A DNA stretch of 5,715 bases from Chitinivibrionales bacterium. GTDB taxonomy: Bacteria > Fibrobacterota > Chitinivibrionia > Chitinivibrionales > FEN-1185. A model generated the notes under the pieces. The model had not been told where the DNA came from. It saw nothing but the letters and a program-made list of their open reading frames with translations, and did not search any database. Each line of letters starts with the position of its first letter. The first letter of the stretch is position 1. The DNA lies in assembly GCA_028718065.1 (NCBI GenBank), contig JAQUMP010000021.1, positions 1-5,715 on the forward strand, given 5' to 3'. Position numbers and translations under genes: made by a program. Of this stretch, positions 1 through 5,003 are shown in pieces.

Positions 1-197
1 CGCCGGAGGCCACCAAGACCCAGATCAAAGAGGCCATCCAGACGCTCTTTAAAGTAAACGTGGTCTCGGTCAATACGCTCGTTGTCAAGGGCAAGTACAA
101 GCGCATGGGTAAATTCGCGGGGTATAAATCGAACTGGAAAAAGGCCTTCGTGCGCCTTAAAGAGGGCCAGAAAATCGAAAAATTTGGAGAGGTATAG
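1..197 (+). CDS. rplW: 50S ribosomal protein L23, 3' part only
   Basis: This is the C-terminal 64 residues of L23, a large-subunit protein that binds 23S rRNA beside the peptide exit tunnel and serves as a docking site for trigger factor and SRP. The first full codon is at position 3 and the stop is TAG at 195-197. The visible part begins PEATKTQIKEAIQTLF and continues through SVNTLVVKGK and KRMG to SNWKKAFVRLKEGQ. This matches the family core, in which a helix is followed by the V-x-S-V-N-T-x-x-x-x-G-K-x-K-R strand and the WKKAxVxLxEG ending. The start lies left of the window. Position directly before rplB is the standard S10-operon order. A 13-nt gap separates its stop from the first palindrome. 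Confidence 0.95.
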   Translation, partial: PEATKTQIKEAIQTLFKVNVVSVNTLVVKGKYKRMGKFAGYKSNWKKAFVRLKEGQKIEKFGEV

Positions 198-210
198 TAT
201 ATTATTGTCC

Positions 211-238
211 GTACGGGCAATTCATGAATTGCCCGTAC
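211..238. repeat. 28-bp perfect palindrome, AATTCATGAATT type
   Basis: The left half is GTACGGGCAATTCA and the right half is its exact reverse complement, so all 28 bases are self-complementary. The 20-bp core GGGCAATTCATGAATTGCCC recurs at 3580-3599 and 4014-4033. It lies in the rplW-rplB gap, 13 nt after the rplW stop. In RNA it would fold into a strong hairpin. No T-run follows, so it is not a canonical intrinsic terminator. It is the best-preserved member of the window's palindrome family. Confidence 0.95.
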
Positions 239-239
239 C

Positions 240-283
240 GTATCACCGTAGAGACGTAGCGCGCTACGTCTCTACGGTGATAC
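240..283. repeat. 44-bp perfect palindrome with inner 28-bp element
   Basis: Positions 240-261 are the exact reverse complement of 262-283, giving a 22-bp perfect arm on each side. The inner part, 248-275, is itself 28 bp, starts GTAGAGACGTAGCG and ends CTCTAC. It therefore has the length and the GTAG/CTAC ends of the other palindromes but a different interior. Outside it lie the 8-bp inverted arms GTATCACC (240-247) and GGTGATAC (276-283). It sits one base after the preceding palindrome and 31 bases before the rplB start. A transcript would carry an approximately 20-bp uninterrupted stem, long enough to be a plausible RNase III substrate (inference). Confidence 0.93.
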
Positions 284-314
284 AAAAGAAAAACAAGAAG
301 ACAGGATTTTTTTT

Positions 315-1151
315 ATGCCATTAAAAACATACAGACCGATTTCGCCGGTACTCCGGTATAAGACCATGGCGGATTTTTCGGTCTTGACCACCGATACGCC
401 CTATAAACCCCTGTTGCTCCCCAAGCGCCGGCAGAACGGCCGCAACAACAACGGGCGCATCACCGTGCGCCACTGGGGCGGCGGCGCCAAACAGTTTATT
501 AGAATCGTGGATTTTAAGCGCGACAAATTCAATATTCCCGGCACGGTGGAAACCATCGAATACGATCCGGGCCGTACCTGTTACCTGGCGCTCATTCTTT
601 ACGCCGACGGCGAACGTCGCTACATTCCGGCCACCATCAATATGAAGGTCGGGCAAAAAATCATTGCGGCCGACGAATGCGACATGGTCGAAGGCAATTG
701 CATGCCGCTTAAAAAAATTCCGCTGGGTACGCCCATCCACAACATCGAATTGCGCGTCGGTAAAGGCGGGCAGATCGGGCGCAGCGCCGGCAATTACGCC
801 GAAATCGTCGCCAAAGAAAACAACATGGTGCAGGTCAAGCTGCCCTCCTCGGAAATGCGCAGCATCCCGGACATCTGCCGCGCCACCATCGGCCAGGTCA
901 GCAACCTGGAGCACATGAACGTGGTCATCGGTTCGGCCGGCCGCACGCGCCATAAGGGCGTTCGGCCCACGGTGCGCGGCGTGGCCATGAACCCGGTCGA
1001 CCATCCCATGGGCGGCGGCGAAGGCCGATCCAAGAGCGGCGGCGGCCGTCAGCACCCGGTTTCGCCGTGGGGTCAAAAATCAAAAGGGCTGCATACGCGC
1101 AGACCCAAGAAACTTTCGAGCAAATACATTATCAGTCGTCGAGGCAAGTAA
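315..1151 (+). CDS. rplB: 50S ribosomal protein L2
   Basis: L2 is a primary 23S rRNA binder needed for subunit association and for shaping the peptidyl-transferase centre. The 278 residues compare with about 273-276 in the family. The N-terminal OB-type region contains NNNGRITVRHWGGGAKQ (44-60) and IVDFKRDK (64-71). The SH3-like domain follows. The C-terminal extension near the catalytic centre holds VRPTVRGVAMNPVDHP (216-231), then GGGEG (233-237) and HPVSPWGQKSKG (247-258). The conserved His230, equivalent to E. coli His229, is present. Two conserved histidines are replaced: the H of GGGHK is Ala58, and the second H of DHPH is Met232. The ATG at 315 fits the family N-terminus (K-T-Y-R-P) and has AGGA at 303-306, followed by a run of eight T. 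rpsS follows 18 nt after the stop. Confidence 0.97.
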   Translation: MPLKTYRPISPVLRYKTMADFSVLTTDTPYKPLLLPKRRQNGRNNNGRITVRHWGGGAKQFIRIVDFKRDKFNIPGTVETIEYDPGRTCYLALILYADGERRYIPATINMKVGQKIIAADECDMVEGNCMPLKKIPLGTPIHNIELRVGKGGQIGRSAGNYAEIVAKENNMVQVKLPSSEMRSIPDICRATIGQVSNLEHMNVVIGSAGRTRHKGVRPTVRGVAMNPVDHPMGGGEGRSKSGGGRQHPVSPWGQKSKGLHTRRPKKLSSKYIISRRGK

Positions 1152-1169
1152 GAAAGCGAGTTTACGGAT

Positions 1170-1550
1170 ATGGCCCGTTCCATTAAAAAAGGTCCTTTTG
1201 TAGACGATCATCTGCTTAAAAAAGTCACCGCGATGAATTCGTCCGGGCAAAAGAAGGTCATTAAAACCTGGTCGCGGCGGTCAACGGTCATGCCCGAATT
1301 CGTGGGGTTTACCTTTTCCGTGCATAACGGCAACAAGTTCATTCCTGTTTACGTAACGGAAAACATGGTCGGCCACAAGCTGGGTGAATTCGCGCCCACG
1401 CGTATTTTCAAGGGCCACGGCACCAGTTTAAAAACCGACGAAAAAGCGGCGATGGGTCCGGGCGCACCGGGCAGCGCGCCGGGTCAGCCCAGTGCGGCGC
1501 CGGGCCAACCGACGCCGGCCCCGGCGGCAGCGCCGGCAGCGGCAAAATAA
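1170..1550 (+). CDS. rpsS: 30S ribosomal protein S19 with low-complexity C-terminal tail
   Basis: S19 sits in the head of the small subunit, forms a complex with S13 and contacts 16S rRNA and the A-site region. Residues 1-90 are a standard S19, with MARSIKKGPFVDDHLLKKV at the start, IKTWSRRSTVMPEFVG in the middle, and the signature GHKLGEFAPTRIFKGHG (68-84). The usual length is about 90-95 residues, but this protein is 126. The extra piece, about residues 95-126, is almost only Ala, Pro, Gly, Gln and Ser, with APGQP at 103-107 and again at 110-114, and it ends AAAPAAAK. It is in frame with the body and ends at a clean TAA, so it reads as a real extension and not a frameshift. The upstream ribosome site is weak (GCGAG), so translational coupling to rplB is likely. 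Confidence 0.96.
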   Translation: MARSIKKGPFVDDHLLKKVTAMNSSGQKKVIKTWSRRSTVMPEFVGFTFSVHNGNKFIPVYVTENMVGHKLGEFAPTRIFKGHGTSLKTDEKAAMGPGAPGSAPGQPSAAPGQPTPAPAAAPAAAK

Positions 1551-1553
1551 ATA

Positions 1554-1560
1554 AAGGAGA
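1554..1560 (+). promoter_or_regulatory. Shine-Dalgarno site for rplV
   Basis: AAGGAGA lies 8 nt before the GTG at 1569. This strong site with ideal spacing is why GTG is taken as the L22 start. It falls in the short gap after the rpsS stop. Confidence 0.85.
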
Positions 1561-1568
1561 ATTCTTTC

Positions 1569-1913
1569 GTGGAAGCACAAGCATCATGTAAATATTTGCG
1601 CAAAACCGCCCGCAAGGCTCGTTTGGTGGCGGACGCGGTGCGCGGCAAGATGGTCGGCGAAGCCCTCAGCCTGCTGCAGTTTTCGGTGACCAAGGGCGCG
1701 GCCGAGGATGTGGCCAAAGTCATAAAATCGGCCGTGGCAAATTTACAAAGCAGAAACACCGAAACGTCCGTTAATGTCGACGAACTCTTTATTAAAAAGG
1801 TCCTGGTCGATCAGGGGCCGACCTTAAAACGGTTCCGTCCGCGGGCGCAGGGGCGCATGGGCGGGCGTCTCAAGCATTCGTGCCATATCACCGTGCTGGT
1901 GGCAAATCAGTAA
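1569..1913 (+). CDS. rplV: 50S ribosomal protein L22
   Basis: L22 binds several 23S rRNA domains during early assembly, and its long beta-hairpin lines the peptide exit tunnel near the macrolide site. The 114 residues match the family length. The first half has SCKYLRKTARKARLVADAVRGK (6-27), the typical L22 opening with conserved R-K-x-R-L-V. The tunnel hairpin and C-terminal strand are KRFRPRAQGRM (87-97) and LKHSCHITVLVA (101-112). The family commonly has R-I-x-K-R-T-S-H-I at this last site, so RLKHSCHI is a mild local variant. The start is GTG, set by a strong SD. The stop at 1911-1913 lies 14 nt before the rpsC start, and the rpsC SD begins 2 nt after the stop. Confidence 0.96.
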   Translation: MEAQASCKYLRKTARKARLVADAVRGKMVGEALSLLQFSVTKGAAEDVAKVIKSAVANLQSRNTETSVNVDELFIKKVLVDQGPTLKRFRPRAQGRMGGRLKHSCHITVLVANQ

Positions 1914-1915
1914 TC

Positions 1916-1922
1916 GAGGAGG
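1916..1922 (+). promoter_or_regulatory. Shine-Dalgarno site for rpsC
   Basis: GAGGAGG stands 5 nt before the TTG at 1928. It decides the S3 start, because the next in-frame upstream ATG, at 1880, lies inside rplV, has no such site, and would add residues foreign to S3. Confidence 0.88.
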
Positions 1923-1927
1923 ATTTT

Positions 1928-2596
1928 TTGGGCCAGAAAACTAATCCAACCGGCTTGCGGCTGGGGATCATCAAAACGTGGAGTTCCAACTGGTTCGCCA
2001 CCGACAAATTCGCCGATTATCTCTATGAGGATCTGCTCATCCGCAATTATATCAAGCGGCGCTTGGATAACGGCGGCATCGCCAAGGTCGATATCGAACG
2101 CACGGCCAAGAGCATCACGGTTGGCATCCATACCTCGCGTCCGGGCATCGTTATCGGCAAAAAGGGCGAAGAGGTCGAGCGCCTCAAGGGCGAGTTGCAG
2201 CACCTTACCAAAAAAGACGTACACCTTAACATTAAAGAAGTCAAAAAACCCGAAATGGACGCCCAGCTCGTGGGCGACAATATCGCCCGGCAGGTCGAAA
2301 AACGGGTCGCCTATAAAAAGGCCATTAAAAAAACGATCGCCACGGCCATGCGCATGGGCGCCGAAGGCATTAAAATTTCCATATCCGGCCGGCTCAACGG
2401 GGCCGAAATTGCACGGCGCGAGACCTTCAAAGAGGGCCGCATTCCCCTGCACACGCTGCGGGCCGACATCGATTTTTCCCGTTCCACGGCGCACACCACC
2501 TACGGTAGCATCGGGGTCAAGGTCTGGATTTGTAAAGGCGAAGTCATTAATCGCGCGGAAAAAACCGGCGCGCCCAAATTAAAGGAAGCGGCGTAG
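1928..2596 (+). CDS. rpsC: 30S ribosomal protein S3, TTG start
   Basis: S3 is in the small-subunit head at the mRNA entry channel, where with S4 and S5 it contributes to mRNA unwinding. The 222 residues are normal for the family. From the TTG the protein reads (M)GQKTNPTGLRLGIIKTW, matching the conserved G-Q-K-x-x-P-x-G-x-R-L-G opening. A KH type-2 domain carries the RNA-binding GKKG loop (77-80) within PGIVIGKKGEEVERLK. The C-terminal domain has SGRLNGAEIARRETFKEGR, then IPLHTLRADIDF, and ends near TTYGSIGVKVWICKGEV. Lys-rich patches fit rRNA and mRNA contact. The stop, TAG at 2594-2596, is followed at once by a second TAG, and the last G of the real stop is the first base of a palindromic element. 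Confidence 0.96.
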   Translation: MGQKTNPTGLRLGIIKTWSSNWFATDKFADYLYEDLLIRNYIKRRLDNGGIAKVDIERTAKSITVGIHTSRPGIVIGKKGEEVERLKGELQHLTKKDVHLNIKEVKKPEMDAQLVGDNIARQVEKRVAYKKAIKKTIATAMRMGAEGIKISISGRLNGAEIARRETFKEGRIPLHTLRADIDFSRSTAHTTYGSIGVKVWICKGEVINRAEKTGAPKLKEAA

Positions 2597-2634
2597 TAGG
2601 GGCGTATTGCATACGCCCACATCGCAATACGCCC
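2596..2634. repeat. Degenerate GTATTGCAATAC-type palindrome with doubled right arm
   Basis: It starts GTAGGGGCGTATTGC at 2596, sharing the last base of the rpsC stop. The left arm GGGCGTATTGC (2600-2610) is the exact reverse complement of GCAATACGCCC at 2624-2634. Part of it can instead pair with ATACGCCC at 2611-2618. Compared with the intact copy at 5669-5696, the first copy has lost one A at the centre, and a second right half has been added. The rplP SD (2652-2657) lies downstream and outside the stem. Confidence 0.8.
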
Positions 2635-2668
2635 GAATATAGCACGAATTTAAGGAGAATAATAGAAA

Positions 2669-3079
2669 ATGCTCGCACCGGCAAAAGTAAAATGGAGAAA
2701 ACAGCAGCGCGGCCGCATGAAGGGGCGCGCGACCCGTTGCAACACGCTTGCGTTCGGGGAATACGGCATGCAATCGCTGCAACCGGCCTGGATCGACAGC
2801 AAACAGATCGAGGCCGCACGCATCGCCATGACGCGTTTCATCAAGCGCGGCGGCAAGGTCTGGTGTCGCATTTTTCCGGACAAACCCTACACCAGGCACC
2901 CGGCCGAATCGCGCATGGGCAAAGGCAAGGGAACGCCCGAAGGTTGGGTGGCGGTGGTTCGGCCCGGCACCATGATGTTCGAAATGGCCGGCGTGCCCGA
3001 CGAAAGCGCGCGCAGCGCCATCGCGCTCGCGGCGCAAAAATTGCCCATAAAGACCAGGCTCGTAACGCTTGACTCATAA
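2669..3079 (+). CDS. rplP: 50S ribosomal protein L16
   Basis: L16 binds 23S rRNA at the base of the central protuberance, helps position the A-site tRNA and is needed in late large-subunit assembly. The 136 residues match the family. The N-terminus MLAPAKVKWRKQQRGRMKG (1-19) is the L16 signature opening. It is followed by GEYGMQSLQPAWI (30-42), IEAARIAMTRFIKRGGKVW (47-65), RIFPDKP (67-73), the loop ESRMGKGKGTPEGWVAVVRPG (80-100) and a KLPIKTRLV tail. Arg82 corresponds to the arginine hydroxylated in E. coli (Arg81). The ATG at 2669 has AAGGAG at 2652-2657 with a rather long 11-nt spacer. An overlapping frame on the same strand and several antisense frames are shadows. A palindromic element separates it from rpsC. 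Confidence 0.97.
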   Translation: MLAPAKVKWRKQQRGRMKGRATRCNTLAFGEYGMQSLQPAWIDSKQIEAARIAMTRFIKRGGKVWCRIFPDKPYTRHPAESRMGKGKGTPEGWVAVVRPGTMMFEMAGVPDESARSAIALAAQKLPIKTRLVTLDS

Positions 3080-3103
3080 GAAAACAGGAAACGGGTATCA
3101 GCT

Positions 3104-3322
3104 ATGAAGGTAAAAGAATTCCGGGATTTGTCCCTGAGCGAACTCACGGCAAAGGTTGACGGCATGCAAGAAGAACTCTTCAACCTGCGGTTCCAGGCGC
3201 GCATGGGGCAATTGGCCAATCCGCTGCGCATGCGCATCGTGCGCAAGGATATCGCCCGCGCCCAGACCATCAAGACCGAAAAGCAAAAAAACGAACGCGT
3301 AGCCGCAGCGAGGAAAGCATAA
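3104..3322 (+). CDS. rpmC: 50S ribosomal protein L29
   Basis: L29 is a small, largely helical protein at the tunnel exit beside L23, where it contributes to docking of chaperone and SRP. The 72 residues are normal. MKVKEFRDLSLSELTAKV (1-18) and EELFNLRFQARMGQLANP (23-40) followed by the R-x-x-R-K-D-I-A-R-x-x-T helix (45-56) fit the family closely. The C-terminal stretch to residue 72 is Lys/Arg/Ala rich. The ribosome site is weak: AGGA at 3086-3089 is 14 nt from the ATG, so translation may depend on coupling from rplP, 24 nt upstream. The TAA stop overlaps the rpsQ ATG by one base (TAATG). Confidence 0.95.
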   Translation: MKVKEFRDLSLSELTAKVDGMQEELFNLRFQARMGQLANPLRMRIVRKDIARAQTIKTEKQKNERVAAARKA

Positions 3323-3579
3323 TGGCGCAAGCAAGCAACAGAAAAGTCCGTACCGGCGTTGTGGTCAGCGACGTCATGGATAAAACCGTAATCGTTACCG
3401 TAACGCGGCGGGTCACGCATGCCAAGTACGGCAAGATCCTTCGCAAGAATAAAAAATTTGTCGCGCACGACGAGAAAAACGAATGCAAAGTGGGCGACGT
3501 GGTCACGATCATCGAAACGCGGCCGCTTTCTAAAACCAAACGGTGGCGTGTAAGCGCGATCGTCACGAAAGCCAAATAG
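3322..3579 (+). CDS. rpsQ: 30S ribosomal protein S17
   Basis: S17 is a small OB-fold protein that binds helix 11 and neighbouring 16S rRNA early in small-subunit assembly. The 85 residues are typical. Visible family blocks are RTGVVVSDVMDKTVIVTV (10-27), HAKYGKILRKNKKFVAHD (33-50) and the signature GDVVTIIETRPLSKTKRW (58-75). The ATG overlaps the rpmC stop by one base, and AGGA at 3311-3314 has a 7-nt spacer, so initiation is probably both coupled and SD-driven. The stop, TAG at 3577-3579, directly follows the last Lys codon and is also the TAG of the GTAGGGGC-type end of a palindrome. Confidence 0.96.
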   Translation: MAQASNRKVRTGVVVSDVMDKTVIVTVTRRVTHAKYGKILRKNKKFVAHDEKNECKVGDVVTIIETRPLSKTKRWRVSAIVTKAK

Positions 3580-3603
3580 GGGCAATTCATGAATTGCCCG
3601 TAC
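3577..3603. repeat. AATTCATGAATT-type palindrome fused to the rpsQ stop
   Basis: The 20-bp core GGGCAATTCATGAATTGCCC at 3580-3599 is a perfect palindrome, identical to the cores at 215-234 and 4014-4033. It is bounded by TAG (3577-3579, the rpsQ stop) and GTAC (3600-3603). The final GTAC is shared with the next copy. Confidence 0.92.
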
Positions 3604-3627
3604 AAACAATTTTTGAATTGCCCGTAC
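3600..3627. repeat. Second, decayed tandem copy of the palindrome
   Basis: Aligned to the 28-bp copy at 211-238, this stretch differs at five bases. The left GGG became AAA and the central CA became TT. The right half GAATTGCCCGTAC (3615-3627) is intact. It overlaps the previous copy by GTAC, giving a 24-bp period. The rplN SD begins 9 nt after it. Confidence 0.82.
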
Positions 3628-3635
3628 CAAATTAT

Positions 3636-3639
3636 GGAG
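3636..3639 (+). promoter_or_regulatory. Shine-Dalgarno site for rplN
   Basis: GGAG is 5 nt before the ATG at 3645. It sets the L14 start. The same frame is open further upstream through the palindromes, but those residues are repeat-encoded and not part of L14. Confidence 0.7.
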
Positions 3640-3644
3640 CAGCA

Positions 3645-4013
3645 ATGATTCAGACGTTTACCTGTTTAACGGTCGCCGATAATTCGGGCGCCAAGAAAGT
3701 CATGTGTATTCGCGTGCTGGGCGCGACCCGGCGGCGCTACGCCACGGTCGGCGATGTCATCATCGTCGCGGTCAAGGACGCGATTCCCAATACCGGCGTC
3801 AAAAAAGGCGAAGTCGCCCGCGCCGTGATTGTACGCACGAAAAAAGAGTTCGGACGGCAGGACGGCACCTTTATCCGGTTCAGCGACAACGCAGCCGTGC
3901 TGGTCAACGAGACCAACGAACCGCGCGGCACCCGCATCTTCGGGCCCGTGGCGCGCGAACTGCGCGATAAAAAATTCATGCGGATCGTTTCGCTGGCATT
4001 GGAAGTTTTGTAA
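3645..4013 (+). CDS. rplN: 50S ribosomal protein L14
   Basis: L14 lies at the subunit interface, binds 23S rRNA, contributes to bridge B8 and is the docking site of the silencing factor RsfS. The 122 residues are exactly the family length. The start MIQTFTCLTVADNSGAKK (1-18) is typical. The signature block runs ARAVIVRTKKEFGRQDG (58-74) into TFIRFSDNAAVLVN (75-88). PRGTRIFGPVARELR (93-107) and the ending IVSLALEVL are also conserved. This complete agreement fixes the start at the ATG at 3645. The stop is TAA at 4011-4013. It lies inside a palindromic element that begins on the last base of the final Leu codon. Confidence 0.97.
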   Translation: MIQTFTCLTVADNSGAKKVMCIRVLGATRRRYATVGDVIIVAVKDAIPNTGVKKGEVARAVIVRTKKEFGRQDGTFIRFSDNAAVLVNETNEPRGTRIFGPVARELRDKKFMRIVSLALEVL

Positions 4014-4037
4014 GGGCAATTCATGAATTGCCCGTAC
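4010..4037. repeat. 28-bp palindrome overlapping the rplN stop
   Basis: It matches the perfect palindrome at 211-238 at 27 of 28 bases. The one change is A in place of C at 4013, which makes the GTAC end read GTAA and supplies the TAA stop of rplN. The core 4014-4033 is perfectly self-complementary. Confidence 0.93.
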
Positions 4038-4085
4038 GGCAGAAAAGAAATTATATAGGGGCAATTGAATTGCCCGTACGGCAGA
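4025..4085 (+). repeat. Direct duplication including element half and flank
   Basis: The 19 bases GAATTGCCCGTACGGCAGA occur at 4025-4043 and again at 4067-4085. Each is followed by an AAAAG-like stretch (the second copy has an extra GA). The match reaches beyond the palindrome into the flank GGCAGA. It therefore looks like a local tandem duplication of element plus flank, not two independent insertions. Confidence 0.8.
4056..4079. repeat. Shortened palindrome lacking CAT at its centre
   Basis: It reads TAGGGGCAATT then GAATTGCCCGTAC, which is the family sequence minus three central bases. The remaining arms are GGGCAATT (4059-4066) and AATTGCCC (4068-4075) around one base. It lies in the rplN-rplX gap, 16 nt before the rplX SD at 4095-4099. 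Confidence 0.85.
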
Positions 4086-4107
4086 GAAAAGCAGAAGGAA
4101 AATTATT

Positions 4108-4425
4108 ATGGCATTACGCTTGCATAAAAACGATATGGTCAGTATCATTACGGGCGAGCACAAGGGGCTTACCGGCCGCATCACCAAGGTGTTTCCGGAC
4201 AAAATGCGCGTGAACGTCGAGGCGCGCAATTTGGTCAAACGTCACACCAAGCCCAACCGCAAAAACCAGCAGGGCGGCATCGTGGAAAAAGAAGCCTCCA
4301 TGCATATAAGCAACGTCATGCTGCTGTGTCCTAAAACCAATAAGCCGACCAGGCTCGGCATGCAGATTTTAGAAAACGGCAAACGGGTCCGATTTTCCAA
4401 AAAGGCCAAGGAGTTGATCGATTGA
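4108..4425 (+). CDS. rplX: 50S ribosomal protein L24
   Basis: L24 is an assembly-initiator protein that binds the 5' end of 23S rRNA and sits near the tunnel exit. The 105 residues are typical. A KOW motif covers about residues 6-33, as HKNDMVSIITGEHKGLTG followed by RITKVFPDK. VNVEARNLVKRHTKP (36-50) and QQGGIVEKEASMHISNVML (54-72) are standard family blocks, as is the basic ending GKRVRFSKKAKELID. The ATG at 4108 has AAGGA at 4095-4099 with an 8-nt spacer. The TGA stop at 4423-4425 overlaps the rplE TTG start by two bases in a TTGA junction. This implies tight coupling of L24 and L5 synthesis. Confidence 0.96.
   Translation: MALRLHKNDMVSIITGEHKGLTGRITKVFPDKMRVNVEARNLVKRHTKPNRKNQQGGIVEKEASMHISNVMLLCPKTNKPTRLGMQILENGKRVRFSKKAKELID
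4408..4413 (+). promoter_or_regulatory. Shine-Dalgarno site for rplE
   Basis: AAGGAG lies inside the end of rplX, 8 nt before the TTG at 4422. It supports the TTG as the true L5 start, since the next in-frame ATG falls at Met34, inside the conserved N-terminal region, and would remove part of the protein. Confidence 0.85.
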
Positions 4426-5003
4426 GTACCAATGCCAATAAAAAGCTTCCGCGCTTGCTTGTCAAGTACCGCGCCGAGGTGGTCCCGGCGCTTAAAAAAC
4501 GGTTTGCGCTTAAGAACACCATGCAGGTGCCGCGGCTCGAAAAAATCGTCGTTAACATGGGCGTCGGCAAAGCCGTGGCAGACGCCAAGCTCATGGACGA
4601 GGCCGTTACGGTCATGCAGGCCATTACCGGCCAGAAGCCGGTTGTCAACCGCGCCAAAAAAGCCATAAGCAATTTCAAGCTGCGCAAGGGCCAGGCCATC
4701 GGCTGCAAGGTAACGCTGCGCGATCATCGTATGTACGAATTTTTTGACCGCCTGGTCGCCATCGCCATACCGCGTATCCGCGATTTTCGCGGACTTTCGC
4801 GCAAATCCTTCGACGGTCACGGCAACTATACGCTCGGCGTCAAGGAACAGGTCGTGTTTCTGGAAGTCGACCGCGATAAAATAACGTCCGTAAGCGGCAT
4901 GGATATTTGCATCGGCACCACCGCTCAGACCGACGAACTGGGACTTGGTCTGTTGGAAGAAATGGGTATGCCTTTCCGTAAGGCAAGCGAGGAGAAACGG
5001 TAA
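4422..5003 (+). CDS. rplE: 50S ribosomal protein L5, TTG start
   Basis: L5 binds 5S rRNA, with L18 forms the 5S particle in the central protuberance, and contacts the P-site tRNA. The 193 residues are slightly longer than the roughly 180 common in the family. The extra length comes from short tails at both ends (STNANKKLP and ASEEKR). Family blocks are YRAEVVPALKKRFALKN (16-32), the signature VPRLEKIVVNMGVGKA (36-51), the RNA-binding ITGQKPVVNRAKKAISNFK (68-86), LRDHRMYEFFDRLVAIAIPR (99-118) and DFRGLSRKSFDGHGNYTLG (121-139). The TTG start overlaps the rplX stop and has a good SD. The TAA stop overlaps the rpsN ATG by one base. Confidence 0.96.
   Translation: MSTNANKKLPRLLVKYRAEVVPALKKRFALKNTMQVPRLEKIVVNMGVGKAVADAKLMDEAVTVMQAITGQKPVVNRAKKAISNFKLRKGQAIGCKVTLRDHRMYEFFDRLVAIAIPRIRDFRGLSRKSFDGHGNYTLGVKEQVVFLEVDRDKITSVSGMDICIGTTAQTDELGLGLLEEMGMPFRKASEEKR

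Noticed and set aside
211..283. Intrinsic terminator or attenuator before rplB
   Set aside because: The stems are strong but are followed by A-rich sequence and not a T-run. The eight T at 307-314 are 23 nt away from the second stem.
82..324. Small + strand open frame across the rplW end and the rplW-rplB gap
   Set aside because: It is out of frame with rplW, reads through the palindromes, and has no family resemblance or ribosome site.
321..1076. Long open frame on the - strand opposite rplB (251 codons)
   Set aside because: It lies antisense to an unmistakable L2 gene, its translation has no recognisable domain and is rich in Ala/Asp/His of the sort produced by antisense reading of GC-rich codons. 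Similar shadows lie opposite rpsC, rplN and rplE.
1452..1550. S19 tail as a frameshift artefact
   Set aside because: The frame is continuous with the conserved body, the tail keeps a codon pattern with a clean TAA, and the next gene's SD follows at once. A frameshift is possible but not supported.
1880..1927. Upstream in-frame ATG extending rpsC by 16 codons
   Set aside because: The extension lies within the end of rplV, has no SD, and the family N-terminus G-Q-K-x-N-P begins right after the TTG at 1928, which has a strong GAGGAGG.
2692..3072. Second + strand frame inside rplP
   Set aside because: It is fully contained in rplP in another frame, has His/Arg-rich shadow composition and no homology that I recognise.
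3543..3644. Upstream in-frame start extending rplN through the palindromes
   Set aside because: The added residues (such as AIHELPV) are only translation of the repeat, and L14 matches its family from the ATG at 3645.
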